From Symsagittifera roscoffensis (taxonomy: Eukaryota; Xenacoelomorpha; Acoela; Convolutidae), in the NCBI RefSeq assembly GCF_963678635.1, contig NC_087064.1, positions 23,300,509 to 23,364,508 on the forward strand: 64,000 bases of DNA. The letters run 5' to 3'. This document shows positions 23,578 through 35,647 of this stretch, in pieces. Within the stretch, counting starts at the first letter, position 1. Each line of letters begins with the position of its first letter. Below the pieces are notes generated by a model, which saw only the letters and a program-made list of their open reading frames with translations, did not search any database and was not told the DNA's origin. The position numbers and the translations under genes were made by a program.

Positions 23578-24460
23578 TGTGCCAGTCGGTCATATTTGGA
23601 AGTTTGACCTTGAGAAAACGTTTAGTCTTGATTTTGGGGTGAAACGCAATTTTTCAAAAAATTCGAATTGAGCATGTCATGCTCAATTTTTTCGCGACAA
23701 CTGATAATATCAAAAAAATAGTATCAGAAGATTCGAACTGCAATCGCGGGAAATTAGTCAAAAATAGCAGCGGGAAATTGCTAATCGAAATTTCCGATAT
23801 ATAATTAGAACGAGAATAAAGCTTTCTTATTCTTGACAGGAGACAGAAAGTAATCGCGAGTGCAGGGAGAGTAAATTCGAGTGGACTAGATTGAACCTTC
23901 GGTGGAAAAGTGGACAACCGAAGTCTCCCAATGGTCCAGACTCAAAATCTTTTTCATGAGCTGAAACTTATTCCTTACAAAATTCTCGAGTTAAAATTGA
24001 TTAACCAATCAATTCTAGAGTTAATTTTATAGTTTAGTTACTCAATTCTAGAGGTCATGTCGGTATATGAGTATCTAATTTAATTTTCTTGAGTTTGCTT
24101 TATATTGTTATGTTGAATTAGGGAGAGTTTTCAGGTTGATCAACCTGAAATGGATCAAAGGTCCACTGTCTAATTAAAAATAACTATACATGAGGTTCCG
24201 ATCCTGTTTTTTAAGGCAATGGCTTATTTTAGGTATTTTTAGACCTGAGTATGGGGCATTCTTATTTTCTAGAGGGGGTTTTTTTAGTAATGGCGTTCAA
24301 GTTGTAACAAAGGTTTTAGTCTCATGAGGCAAATGAACCGGATTGTTCCGACTAAATGAGGTACAAAAACACAAGAGATAGTGTCCCTGACCCTTGAGCC
24401 AACGGTTATAGGGCCTTTTTTTCTTAGCCTCATATGTGACTTAAGTAGGCCACTGTTACA
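23578..24460 (+). mobile_element. 5' LTR of the giant retroelement
   Basis: It begins TGTGCCAGTCGGTCAT and ends CACTGTTAC(A), matched end to end by 42885-43704. About 883 bp against 820 bp; the left copy holds about 60 extra bases near 23650-23710. It contains a TATA-like gatatataatt near 23795 with aataaag shortly after. The terminal TGT...ACA is standard for LTRs. The two LTRs differ by many substitutions and the indel, so the insertion is not recent. Confidence 0.88.
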
Positions 24461-26060
24461 TAATGTTTCTATGGCGCTCCTGGGTGTTTTTACGACATCA
24501 AGACTACGGGATCAAACCCACTTGACACAGCTCCGGGCTACAAGCCCATTCTAGAGTACCGGTGGCGCGGTTCAACGGAAATGTATTCACCTCTTGGTTG
24601 TACTGCGTTAGTTTTTTCAGAAAATGTGAGAAAATTTCCCGGTGCGCTTTCCGAAACGAGGCTTAGCTAACCGAGTAAGGGGGGTCACTAGGGGGACAAA
24701 AAAAAGCAAGAGACAAAAAGCGAAACAAAGAACCAAAAGATCAAAAATAGGAACAAAAAACTATAGAAAACATAAAAAAGACAGTGGCTTTGACTTCCAG
24801 GTTAGGTGGGTCAAACCTTTGAATTGATTAAAATAGTATACCTATAATGTTTTCCAATAAAACCGATCGTCTCGATCAAATCAGCAACGTTGTAGAGATG
24901 CCCGAATGTGGGGCGCTTTAAGGTTTTCACACAGCTTGTAACATCAGCGGACCACTGGGAGACTTGACTGGAAGAGGTGACCAGCGAAGTGGGAAAGTAG
25001 ACAACTGGGAGATTTGACCACTGGGACACTTGACTGGAACAGGTGACCAGCCCAAGGGGAATGTGTGACCAACCAGCAGGTGATCAGCCAGCAGTGTGAT
25101 CAAAGCAGAACAGAGCAAACGGAGGAAGGTATTCAAACTTGCTCTGCTTGGTCGACCGGCTATCGTTAAAATCCACGTTACATTATTGAAAATAAGTGTA
25201 AAATTGGACAAGCGGATGCCCACCGTTTTGAGGAAACGTTTTTACATATTCAGAGCTTGGAAACAGGTTCTACGGTTTTCTCTCGAGAGGTTTAGCACCC
25301 ATCGCGCTTTGGGTAATTTTCGGCTTAAGTGGGGGGCTAGATAGGGGGGATGTTAGAAGGGGGGCTGGTTAAGATAGAGATTGGCGCTACAAAATTGTAA
25401 AATGGGGGACACATTATAGTAACTATATAATCGATATCGTCGATTTAGTTACATTAGTAGACCCAGAGTCTAGAACGATCCATCTTTAGACTCATAACAA
25501 GAGTTGCAACGTGAAGATATCCAAATTTAAGATCAAATAAGGTGATATCCTGATCAAATTGGGTGGGGGGATCGGAAATAGACAGTTTTTGGAACCCAAA
25601 AAAAGAATACACACAAGGCCGTTAGTAGGGGGGAGGAAAAATGCGTGACAATCAGGTACCAGACATTTTTTCACGAAAAGACCACATTGGTCGCCTTTGA
25701 AGTTTGGGTGTACTCACCATTTTTTTAAAATATTTTTTCATTTTTCTCAATTTAATTTATACGTTCACGGATCAAATTTAATTGGCTTTTAACGAATCGG
25801 AAATCAAGAGGCAATTGCTAACAAGTCATGTTTCGACTTGCGTCGGACTAATAAAGGAAAGGTAATTTCAGGGTGGTTAGTAGGTGAAACTTTTATTAAC
25901 AGGATTGGGTTTTGGGTACTTTTTAATACTGGAGCTCTAGATGTGGTACTGGGAGAGTGGATCAGAAATTTCAATACTCGACACAACGTACAGGGGAAAT
26001 CATCAATCAGACGAAGAAACACTTGAGCTGCGAGGTTGGAAGAAGTGCAAAGAGTCTAGC
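24461..26060 (+). other. Leader of the giant retroelement
   Basis: A primer-binding-like TGGCGCTCCTGGGTG lies 11-12 nt after the LTR (24472). The stretch matches the second copy at 50036-50135 plus 55372-56840, for example gctccgggctaca, cgctttccga, and gcttaagtggggggctag at about 25323. A basic frame at 24642-24827 (RG, KKSKRQKAKQRTKRSK) is not conserved in the second copy and is probably not a gene. About 24950-25090 has loose internal repeats of cactggga(c/g)acttgactgga. Confidence 0.75.
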
Positions 26061-26064
26061 CTGG

Positions 26065-26180
26065 GGTTTTGGGATTGTGATCTAAGTGTCCCAACTTTTG
26101 GCCTTGGGATTGTGATCTAAGTGTCTCAACACTCGGTCTTGGGATAGTGATCTAAGTGTCCCAACACTAAGGAACAAGAG
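26065..26180. repeat. Short array of about 37-bp units
   Basis: Three units of the type (c/t)ttgggat(t/a)gtgatctaagtgtcccaacact. The same unit type forms the long array in the second copy at 56845-57350. Confidence 0.85.
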
Positions 26181-26221
26181 ATCTGACTCTCCCAAAACTA
26201 AAAAACAAGAGACGCAATTGT

Positions 26222-26980
26222 CCAAACACTTGAGCGAAGTGTCGTAGGAGGGTTCGGAAAAGTCCTGGGACAGTACGAAGTGTCCCAACACAAGAGCGAA
26301 GTGTCCTAGGAGGGTTCGGAAAAGTCCTGGGACTGTACGAAGTGTCCCAACACTCAAGCGAAGTAAGTTTTCTAGGAGGGTTCGGAAAAGTCCTGGGACC
26401 GTAAGAAGTGTCCCAACACTCAAGAGAATGGTCCTGGGAGAGTTCAGTAAAGTCTTGGGAGGGCAAAGAAGTGTCTCAACACTTGAGCGAAGGGTCCTAG
26501 GAGGGTTCAGAAAAGTCCTGAGACAGTACGAAGGGTCCCAACACTTGAGCGAAGGGTCCTAGGAGGGTTCAGAAAAGTCCTGAGACCGTAAGAAGTGTCC
26601 CAACACTTGAGTGAAGGGTCCTAGGAGGGTTCAGAAAAGTCCTCGGACAGTACGAAGTGTCCCAACACTCGAGCGAAGGGTCCTGGGATAGTTCAGAAAA
26701 GTTTTGGGACAGCAACGAAGTGCCCAACACTTGAGTGAAGGGTCCTTGGATGGTTCAGAAAAGTCCTGGAACAGCAACGAAGTGTACCAACACTTGAGCG
26801 AAGGGTGCTGGGTGAGTTCAGAAAAGTCTTGGGAAAGCAACAAAGTGTCCCAACACTTAAGCGAAGTGTCCTAGGGGGGTTCAGAAAAGTTCTGGGTTTG
26901 TACGAAGTGTCCCAACACTCAAGCGAAGTGTTCTAGGAGGGTTGGGACACTTCGCTTGAGTGTTGGGACACTTCGTACAG
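26222..26980. repeat. Array of about 61-bp units in the giant element leader
   Basis: About twelve units with a mean spacing of 61-67 bp. Each contains gtcccaacact, gagcgaag, gtcctaggagggttc, gaaaagtcctggga and a tail like acagtacgaagt. The array sits where gag and RT should begin to follow the leader, just before an RNase H remnant. The units diverge by a few per cent to about 15%. Confidence 0.92.
26899..26979. repeat. Perfect 33-bp inverted repeat at the array end
   Basis: Left arm 26899-26931 and right arm 26947-26979 are exact reverse complements, with a 15-nt loop. The right arm is an inverted array unit, so the last unit has flipped. In RNA this would form a very stable hairpin. Confidence 0.93.
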
Positions 26981-27068
26981 TCCCAGGACTTTACAGGGCA
27001 TACCTGGGCATACCTCAAGTTCACAACGAGTCGACAATCCATGACTCAGTTGGTTAAAGACTTACTCA

Positions 27069-27494
27069 ATGGACCAGAGTTACACTGGGAGATGGATAGT
27101 GGGCCTGGATGGTTACAACATGATTATTGAGCACAGAACAAGGAACAAACATCAGAATACCGACATCTTGAGCAAAAAGACGGAGTTTTACGAGAGACAG
27201 GAGCAGAGGGAGGCCGACAGGCCGGAAATCAAAGATGGCTTCTCATTTATGGATAAGGAGACCTATGGCAGTCTTCCACTCACGAGGTGGCTTGACAAGT
27301 CATGGAAGTCAATAAAGGACCATCCCGAGCTGCCAGCTGATCATGAGACGAAGGAAATTCTAAAGAGAAAAACAGGGATCCCAATGGAAATGATGCGCAA
27401 GTCGAAGATGGAAATGAGCGAAACACAGAAAGCAAAAGGCTATGACCTCGATGAAATGGAGACAAGAAGGGTGACGATAGGAGAAGATCTGTGA
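27069..27494 (+). pseudogene. RNase H C-terminus and connection region of the giant element pol
   Basis: The first 50 residues read TGRWIVGLDGYNMIIEHR, then KHQNTDILSK, the end of a gypsy-type RNase H (RW..L..Y...I.HR.G..H.NADALSR). About 90 charged residues of the RNase H-to-integrase connection follow. The N-terminal part of RNase H, the RT and the protease are not found upstream; the repeat array abuts this point within about 90 bp. Downstream, 27495-27880 continues the connection region in broken frames. Confidence 0.8.
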
Positions 27495-27883
27495 AGACTA
27501 CTCGAGAAACTAGCAGACGATCAACTGGTAGTCCGGAACAATGAGAAAGACAAACCGGAAGTCACCATATTAAAAAGAGGAGAAGCGGCTCATTGCGATG
27601 ACTCAACGATGGGCAAGCAACCTGACGACAAAAAAAATTGTACGGACATTGGTCGAGAAAATCCCAGAGGACATACCAAAATGGAAAACATTTCGAAAGA
27701 AGGAAGTGACATTCAAGAAGGAAGCCGACCACCTAAGACCAGATCAAGAGTCCGGGGAGTGGTCGAAATCAGAAGGAGACAGTGAGGAAGAATTTGTCCG
27801 GGGAGTTGGAAGAATAGGAGGATGATTCAGAGAAGAGTGGCGATGACCAAGACAGTCTTTGCATGATATAAGCAGAAGAGAAA

Positions 27884-29640
27884 ATGAGGCACCACGACAG
27901 GGAACTACAAACAGACTCTTCCGCAGGAACGTGCAACCTAGAGCAACAAGATGCATACGGAGGAGAAGAATTTGAGAAGATAGTGGTGTCAAGGAAACCA
28001 TTCAGGGAGCTATCGTGCAATTCAAATGTCAGGACGAACCTGGAACCGGACGATTACAGGGAGGTCTTGAGAAGGATAGTTTGCGTTAAGCTAAAAGACG
28101 ACATCCAAAGTCCCGGAGAACTGAATAGTCAAATGATGGTATTGAAGGAACACGTCGAAGCGAGATTCAGACTATCGGATCTGATACGAACCCAGAAGAA
28201 TGATAAGACGTCGAGCAACCTCTCCAAATGGATCCCGACGGGAGACAAGGAAAAAGGTGACCTGGAGGAGGACAGTTACAAGATCTTGAGCCAGTTCTAT
28301 AAGGAGAGAAAGGGTTTATTCTATCACACAGCTGATGGTGTGGTAGCCTGTAGGAGGAAAGATGAGGAGAAGATAATATACAAGCACAATCTCATCATAT
28401 TAGCACAGCTATACCAGACGGAAGTGTTGTTCAAATCGCACGATCAGATGGGACATCAGGGAAGAGACAAGGTACAACAAAGAATACTGCACAGGTTTGA
28501 CTGCCCAGGGTTGAGAAAGGCTTGCTAAAGTTGGGTGAACGCATGTTTGTCGTGTTTGCAAGTGAAGGACCCTAGAAAATTGAAATTCTCACTTAAGTCC
28601 GTGGAAAGCTTGGAATTTAACGAGGTCGTGCAGATAGACCACCAGAAGATCCGCATGACCGACTCGGGATACAATCAGATACTAGTAACTATAGACCACT
28701 TCACGAAACTGGCAGAAGCTGTACCATGTCAGACGGCCTCAGCTAAAGAGACTTGTTATAATTTGATAACGCACTTGACATCACGACATGGTTGTCCGAT
28801 GACATTCCAGTCGGACAATGGGAAGGCCTTCGTGGGGGACCTGACAAAAGAACCGCGTTCAACAGCCTACCATCCTCAAACAAACGGATTAGTGGAGAGG
28901 CAAAACAGAACTCTTGTGAGCATTCTGAGGGTATTTTGCTCGAGATACATGTTAGATTGGGACAAATGTCTGCCACAAGTGGTAGGGGCGTACAACAGCA
29001 CGCAGCACTCTACAACAGGGATCAGTCTTTTCGTGATGTTTACTGGCAGGGAGAGAGCAATGCCCCTGACATTGTTCTATCCTGAATATGAAGGGAAGAA
29101 GAGGTCGCCGCAGACGTACGTGAAGGAAGCGGTCAAGAGACAACAAGAATTGAACAAACTCTGTAGAAGGAACACGGCGCTGGCACAAATGAGACAGCAG
29201 AAGAAGTACGATGAAAAAATAGTTCAGGCAAAACCGTATGCTGTGGGACATTACGTTTTTGGGTGTTCTAGAATGTCATACCCCCAAAAGGGACTTAAAA
29301 ATTGCTGAAGAAATGGAGAGGAACGTATATGATAACAGAGGTACACCAACGGGCCGTTTCTATCGCTTGAGTACAGGGCGTGCGGCGCACTACCAAAATC
29401 TGAAACCACACGTCCCATGTCCGGAAGACTGGTGTGTACCCCAGAACATGGAAGGTATCGAGTATCTACTGGTAGAGCGGGCATGTGAAGTGAACGAGAA
29501 AGGCACCAGAGAGAAGAATGACGGCAACGAGGACGTGAGGATGGATGATAACGAGAAGATAGAGGTGGATCATTCGCGGAGGAAGATTGGAATGATCCAG
29601 AGCAGAACGAGGTACCACAGTGGACAGAACCAGACCAGCC
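27884..29640 (+). pseudogene. Ty3/gypsy-like integrase of the giant element
   Basis: The integrase inserts the cDNA into the genome. The HHCC zinc-binding N-terminus spans the end of the first frame and the start of the next (SHDQMGHQG, RFDCPGLRKAC, stop at 28526, then CLSCLQVKDP). The catalytic core has VVQIDH (first Asp), FQSDNGKAF (second Asp) and TAYHPQTNGLVERQNRTL (Glu), that is D,D,E; a few residues before TAYHPQ appear deleted. The C-terminal SH3-like part continues after a frameshift near 29270 (GRFYRLSTGRAAHYQNLKPH). An acidic extension (NEKGTREKNDGNED) links it to the next module. One stop and two frameshifts make it inactive. Confidence 0.9.
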
Positions 29641-29641
29641 G

Positions 29642-30703
29642 ATGACCACAGGGACAAGGAAAGGCGATCGCAAACGGACAGGCACGAGATACAACAGGTA
29701 TGACAAGATTGACAAGATACAACCAGATGAGGTAAGCGAGGAGTTGGTGAACGTGGCCCAGCTGGTAGCCGATGAAGAGTGGCAGATCATCAACGACAGC
29801 GAGCACTCCTTGCAAGAAGAATACTCCATACCGCAAAGAGAAGTAGACCTGGAACAAAGCGAGATAAAAAGAAGGGAAAACACAAACCTGAGGGTACTGG
29901 ATTGGATGCACAATATTGAGACTGACAAAAGGGAGGCGCAAAACATACAACAAATCGACGTGTCAGCAATGAAACATGTGAAGACAGGAAATCCATTATT
30001 TGGTTGGACAGTCACCGACCGGTCACTAGAATTATCAACGGATAACTTGAACCCAGCATCATCGACGGGGACGCCGATAAATATTTTTGTCCGGCGAGTG
30101 GGGGTCGGACTTACCCACACCCAAAATTTGATGGTAAAGAAGCTCAGGGAAGTGAGAGAGACTAACTGGTTGTAACTGGATCAGGAGGAAGCTGAGCCTA
30201 CCATAGGAAGAATTTTCAAGACAAAATTCGAGATACCGAATGAATATTCAGAGAACATGCTGATCACAGACAGCGACTTCATTTTGTCTGATAGGACTAG
30301 TGCGATCTGTATCACAGCGGACATGAGTTTAAACACGAGACTGGAAGCAGACTTCAAAAGAGAATATCAGAATGTGGAGTTTCTATTCAGGCAGAGGCCA
30401 GGGTTGGGAGGAATGGCTGCGCTTCCTCCTTCAGTTTCACAAGTTCCTGCTAAATATCTGTGTTTTTTGGTGACGAGGGTCAACGAGAGGAACGCGATAG
30501 ACCCTGAGCACGTAATGTTGGCACTAACGAGGTTGAGGAACTTCATAGTCGAAAGAGGGATACGAGAGGTCTCAATGCCGGTTTACGATCCAAACAGGGG
30601 CAGGTTGAATCCTAGGTAATTATACGCCATCCTACATGTGGTCGTTGCAGAAACGGAGATAGTGGTGCACCTACACAAGAAGTACTACTTGAGTATCGCC
30701 TGA
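29642..30703 (+). pseudogene. Integrase-linked C-terminal region with a macrodomain-like module
   Basis: Same frame as the integrase core. 29642-30175 is acidic linker followed by a conserved-looking block (GWTVTDRSLELSTDNL, INIFVRRVGVGLTH). After one stop (30173), 30257-30703 reads like a macrodomain of the TARG1/ALC1 type: DFILSDRTSAICITADMSLN, a FKREYQNVEFL lysine-containing helix, PAKYLCFLVTR, then ALTRLRNFIVERGIREVSMP and, after one more stop, HVVVAETEIVVHLHKK. Macrodomains bind or hydrolyse ADP-ribose. The loop that is GCGLD in active enzymes is YDPNRG here, so the catalytic Asp is not conserved. The assignment is by pattern only. Confidence 0.6.
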
Positions 30704-31207
30704 TCTTTGAATGGACCTGGAAGTCTTGAGTTGGGGGCACAGGTTCTTAAGCTAGGTAAGAGGGGGCACGAGTCAGGTAGATGAATTTTAAAGTAGTTGG
30801 CATGACAATTAATTTCTGAAGAGTAAATGGTGCTAAAACATAAAATGAATCTGCATGTTTTTAACATCTAAATTGAATCATCTTAATGGAGTTGTTAGGG
30901 TAATAACTTGAAGGTATTAATGGGGATACTTAGGCTAGGCATGAGCAAAAACATCTTGGTCTAAAAATGAGTTCTATTTTCAGATTGATTTGCAAAAATT
31001 GAATTGACAATCAGGCTACACTCAATCGAATGAAACGGGAGATCTCGAATAAGTTCTCGACTGGCAGCAGTAGAGGAAGACATTTCTCAAGTATCAATTG
31101 GGGAAAGGTATTTCTCAAGTTTAATTGGTAAGAAATTTCTCGATTTCAACTGGTAAGGTATTTCTCAAGTTGGTTGATACGGAAAATCGCTTGAAAATAT
31201 AGCAACG
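30704..31207. other. Non-coding spacer between the giant element's polyprotein and its next ORF
   Basis: No frame of note. 31080-31185 has four loose direct repeats of ggtaaggtatttctcaagtt, directly before the ATG at 31208. This could hold the leader of a subgenomic or spliced message. Confidence 0.5.
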
Positions 31208-32767
31208 ATGGCGGATCGCTTCTGGAAGTCTACTCCAGCAGCGCTCAAAAAGCATTCCCTCCATGAGCTATACAAGCGCTTGAGGGACCTCGATTATAAG
31301 CTAGTGGACGAAAGATTGGCGGTAATGTTGAATGCCATCCTGCAACTGGAAGCACGAGGCGAATGCAGGGAGTCAGCGACTGAAGCCGTGTTGATGGTGG
31401 GATACACTTCAGACGGAAATTCAAATCAGGAACAGACCACATGGCTATCCTGGAAAGTGGATGGAGGCCTGAGAGGACATGACCTTGCGAGAAACCCTGG
31501 CTTGAGCAGCAATACGGAATATGGTGCGGGAGAATTTCCACTTCCGACCAGACCGCCAGCAGGAGCAGGGACTCAGTCCACAAGTAAACCACCGTCGTGG
31601 TTCCGCTCGCAACAAACAAAGGAGTCGTATCCTGATCTCGGCAGCATGAAGAGAGAGTTGGAATGGAACCAAAGGGAACGGGACAAGGCCACTCTGGATA
31701 GGGATCAGGCAGCTCTTGAAAGGGATCAAGCCAAACTTGATCGCGAGCAGGCAACACTTGAGCGAGGTAAGGCGATTCCGGATCGGGATCTGCTGATGGC
31801 AGAACGAGTGCAGGAGCAGAGGCTACAAGAAAGTCGCGAGATTGAGACCAGAGTCACAAATGGAGGTAGACGAAGCTCCTCGATCGGGCGGTTGCTTCAA
31901 CCTGGACCGTGCGGCCCAAGAACACATGAATGAGGGCCTGGAAGCATGGACGACTTCCGAGCCAGTTCGTTCCCTGCGCAATCTAGAGGCAAGGAGTTGC
32001 AAGAGAGCTTGCATTCAAGGGCTCAAGAGAATTCAGCACGAGACGAGCGACCTCCCAATTGGAGAGACCACCCAGTGAGGAGTGTAATAATCGCAAGCTA
32101 CAAGAAGACGGTGCCTATCACAGGCATAACCGGATGGATTGGACAGCGGCGCAACGCGCGGAAGGATGCCTTCCACGACGCTTCTTGGAATGAACATTTC
32201 AGACAGCCCAGGATACCAGAGGGTGCAGTCCACTTGGTTATAGGGGACAGCCTGATACGAATGCTGACGCGACTCCAAGCGCATTGGCAGGTGGGGATCT
32301 TGAATTTTTCGGGTGCCGCGACCTCCCAGATGTTGGCGTCACTAGAAATGCTGGATATGACGAAGATGTACACGGTCACACTGATGATAGGAACCAATGA
32401 CGTGTCCATAGGCGAGCAGAGGAAATTGATGAGGCTGCAGGAAAAGATGAGTTGCATTCTTAAGGAATTGAGGATCTGCCTAGATCCAGCCATACTCACT
32501 ACTTGCACCGTCCCTTAAAACATGATGGCTGATCAGAACGCGAGGGAGTTGAACGACAGGGTGCGCAATTTCAATGAAATCATCAGGCAAATACTGCAGA
32601 GAAGCGTACTCCCCGTGAGACTACTCGACGTGGCAAGCATGATGGAAAACTCGCTTCCGGATGATGCGTCTTCGGATGGCATCCACTTCGATAGGCCCAG
32701 GGGCATGTGGTGGCTGAACGGTGTCTTCCAACAGCACATAAACTTTCTGGAGTCGGATCTGCTGTAG
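31208..32767 (+). pseudogene. SGNH/GDSL-hydrolase ORF of the giant element
   Basis: One frame of about 519 codons with two in-frame stops (31931 TGA, 32516 TAA). N-terminal part: helical (MADRFWKSTPAALKKHSLHE), then a proline-rich stretch, then a charged heptad-like repeat (RDQAALERDQAKLDREQATL). C-terminal part: an SGNH hydrolase with block I VIGDSL (Ser codon 32249-32251), block II FSGA (about 32312), block III IGTNDVS (Asn codon 32396-32398) and block V DGIHF (Asp 32675-32677, His 32684-32686). All four catalytic blocks are present. SGNH enzymes hydrolyse esters, often acetyl or lipid esters. Esterase domains of this fold are known in ORF1 of some CR1-type LINEs. I know of none described in a gypsy-like element. 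Confidence 0.82.
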
Positions 32768-32925
32768 ATGGGCCAGTTCACCTTTGGTCCACCCCCAATA
32801 CCTCCCTTTTCCGCTGCTAGGCCCTTGTCCGATCGTTTGGGAGGAAGGATCGACTCGAGAGAAAGCTCAAGAAGCAGCAGGAGTAGGCAACTAAGAGCCG
32901 CACCGATGGAAGGAGACGATGAGGA

Positions 32926-35647
32926 ATCATCCAAACCCCAGAGCTCAGTAGTGTCCGCGTTGGTGGTGGTGTGGACAAAAAGAAGACAGAGACCGGGAGA
33001 GATGAGCAAAGCCCGATATCTAGAGAGAATAAAGGATCTAGACCTGGAAAATCTGGCATGTTGACAAGGGTTGGCGGATGTTCTGGGGCTTAAGAATGTG
33101 TCGCACGAGAACTTGAGCAGGCATCACTGTGTGGATTGGCCAAAGGCTCACAAAACGCATTTCTAGAGAGCAAAGACACTGGAAATTGCAGATCTAACGG
33201 AAATACCACAGAAATCGATAATGAGCCCAGTCAATTACAGGCCTCTCAAGCAGCTAGGGAGTCCAAGTCTAATCGGGGAGCTTCCCAAGCATCGAACGTG
33301 CATAGCCAGAATCAGAGTGGCAAAACTTCTTGAGCCAAAGAGCATGGGGATCCCGGATACCGGATACATGGGCCCAAAGCTCGTCGAAGACCCGAGGTAT
33401 TGTAGATCCTGTGGGAATTCACAGCTAGCAAAAACCTTGGCCGTGTACGATTGATAGCGAGAGCAATCATCGTGGCAGGATCGGACTACGACGGGACGTC
33501 CCGAAGTTATTTTAGCCAGAAACCCTAGTGTACTTGCTGCCTGGAGCGGAACTGAATGAAATGCTGACCCCGTTGTTGGCTATAAAATCGGAGACGCCAT
33601 GCGAGCCAGAGCTTTTGCTATTCGCGGGGATTTATGACCACCTGCATGCGGCAGGACTTCTAGAGCACTTGAAAGGCGCGGAACCAACCCCCAAGAAGAT
33701 CTGGGAAGCAATTCAGACGCTGTTTGCAGAAATGAACGAGGTGGAGGAGTTGGTAGCTTCTCGATTTTGCCAAAGACGAGAGTGGTTTTCACGTCATCGC
33801 CAGGTTACGCGAGCATGCCACCAGCATTACAGTTCGTGTATGCAATTTTGATCCTGATAGCAGAGGGCAATGCATGGCGGATGCTTATGGCCGCTCCGAA
33901 TCGCGAGTTGGAGCCAATAAACTTGAGACTTCTTAAGTTTGAACTGGCAGCGGCGCGGGCTGATGTATCTCATACTCTGAAAAAATTTTATTAGTCAGCA
34001 GACATCTTGATTGTGCTGGAGGAGGTTCTCTGCCTTGAGGTGTGGAATCTTGCCCGACAGCTGAATTTTAACTCGGAGATTGGGGATGATCATCCTGCAA
34101 TAACCCCTCTAACAGCTAAGCTGTGGTTCCGGAGTATGTATATGACGGTCACAAGCTCCACCAGCATTGCGAGAGGACCAAACAATGAAAAACAGAATGT
34201 GGCCGCGGCCGAGAATCGATTGGAGTCGATAGGATATCGCTTAACACAAGAAGGAGGTGGCTGTTTCTGACCCCCAGGCTTGAGAGTGCGACGAACAAGA
34301 CGAGGGAGAGTGCTCCACCCCTCATCAAACAAATATGGAAATTTCTTGAGGAGCAGCTAGAGTTGGCAGATGAGAGGGAGATGACGGTCATGGTTAGTGG
34401 TTTCTGGATGAATCATGCGTAATGTGAGATGAAGACCAGGAGGGACCACAAAAATCTTGAGATTCTCGAGTCCATGCTGGGAAAAGAAGGATCTGAAAGA
34501 GGTGTACTACGCAGGAAACAGCATCTTTGAAGCGTTCGTGCAGGAGCTCTTGAGTATGCCCATCAACCTCTTGCTGGCTTTGTATCTGGTGTACCCCAGA
34601 AACCTCGGCCCGGCACCCATGTTAAGTAGGGGCGTAAGAACGCTCCGGATTGATAGGTATCTGACGCTGGTACTCTTGACGCATGGGGAACAGAAGGCGT
34701 TTCATCAGTTGACGAACATGGGGAACCTCTGTCGGTAAGGCAGGCTCACCCGAGTATGGAGATTTATTCGTACAAGTGTGCTGCCGGGATGAAGACATTG
34801 CTTGTGGCGTACCTGCTGATGCAAAATCGATACTTAACGGGCAAGTAAAGAAACCCCAAGACGAGAGATGAGTTGCGAGAGGCAAGTGGGGGTATACCCC
34901 ATCTGACTGACTTGTGTTTGGCCATGAGATTTGACCCAATGGGGATGATCAGAGGCTTGGGGAAAGTGGCGACCTGCGTCTACGGGCCAGCAGTGACATA
35001 TGCATTCCCGGATCCACTCGTGGTGGCGTATTGACACTCGGTGGGGCACGTGAGCCTGATCAGCATTTCAGACGGGACGACACTCAAATGGTGCAGACAA
35101 GAAGAATTGAGAGCTCAGATGAGTGAAACGGTGCTTTTTGGAAAAATCAAGGATCCCGAGCTATTGGTGTGCAACTTTAGGGGACAACTGCAGTGCAGAA
35201 TGGGAGGAAAACGTGAAGGTCCCATCGAGGTCTTTTCCAGTTTTGGAACCTGAATCCAGTGACGAGGGACAAGAGGGAAGTCTAGAGGATCCCGGCGTGG
35301 ACGAGGAGTTTCGAATTCACGAAAAAGGAATTGGATACGATACTAGAGCGGGATGTCCTACCCGCTGCCGTGTCCGAGTTCCCGACGGTGAGAAGAATGA
35401 CCCTGGGAATGGACAGCTCCCTGGTAGTCCCTTCCCTACACGCGAGAGGCACGGTACAAAGACAACAGAGTGAATTCACGAATGGCTGGGATCCTTTCTT
35501 CATTGGATACTCGGCAGCGGTGTTTTTCCACACGTGTGAGATTAGATAAATTCGTGGGCTACACTAGCGAAGAAGATGCGAGGCTCGATGCCCCCGAAGT
35601 TTGAGCTCCGAGATGTCTTGAGAACACTTGAGGAGGCGGAGCTCGAG
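32926..35647 (+). repeat. First unit of a 2.72-kb tandem duplication in the giant element
   Basis: 32926-35647 is repeated as 35648-38375 at an offset of 2722 to 2738 bp. The two are nearly identical. The unit carries degenerate coding sequence in several frames without a recognised domain. Long readable blocks are SPVNYRPLKQLGSPSLIGE, then ELLLFAGIYDHLHAAGLLEH, then VVFTSSPGYASMPPALQFVY, then DGTTLKWCRQEELRAQM. In the second unit the AGI(N)DH block resembles block III of an SGNH fold, but no catalytic Ser or His motif can be named. Confidence 0.93.

Noticed and set aside
24500-24560. tRNA-like stretch in the giant-element leader (minus strand GGTTTGATCCC)
   Set aside because: Only the B-box half is convincing; no A box at proper spacing and no stem pairing.
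29251-30120. 289-codon minus-strand frame
   Set aside because: Antisense shadow of the integrase tail and macrodomain-like region; Ser/Cys-rich text without motifs.
33600-33690. A second SGNH hydrolase in the duplicated units
   Set aside because: Only an AG(I)(N/Y)DH-like block is visible. The first unit even has Tyr in place of Asn, and no Ser or His block can be assigned.
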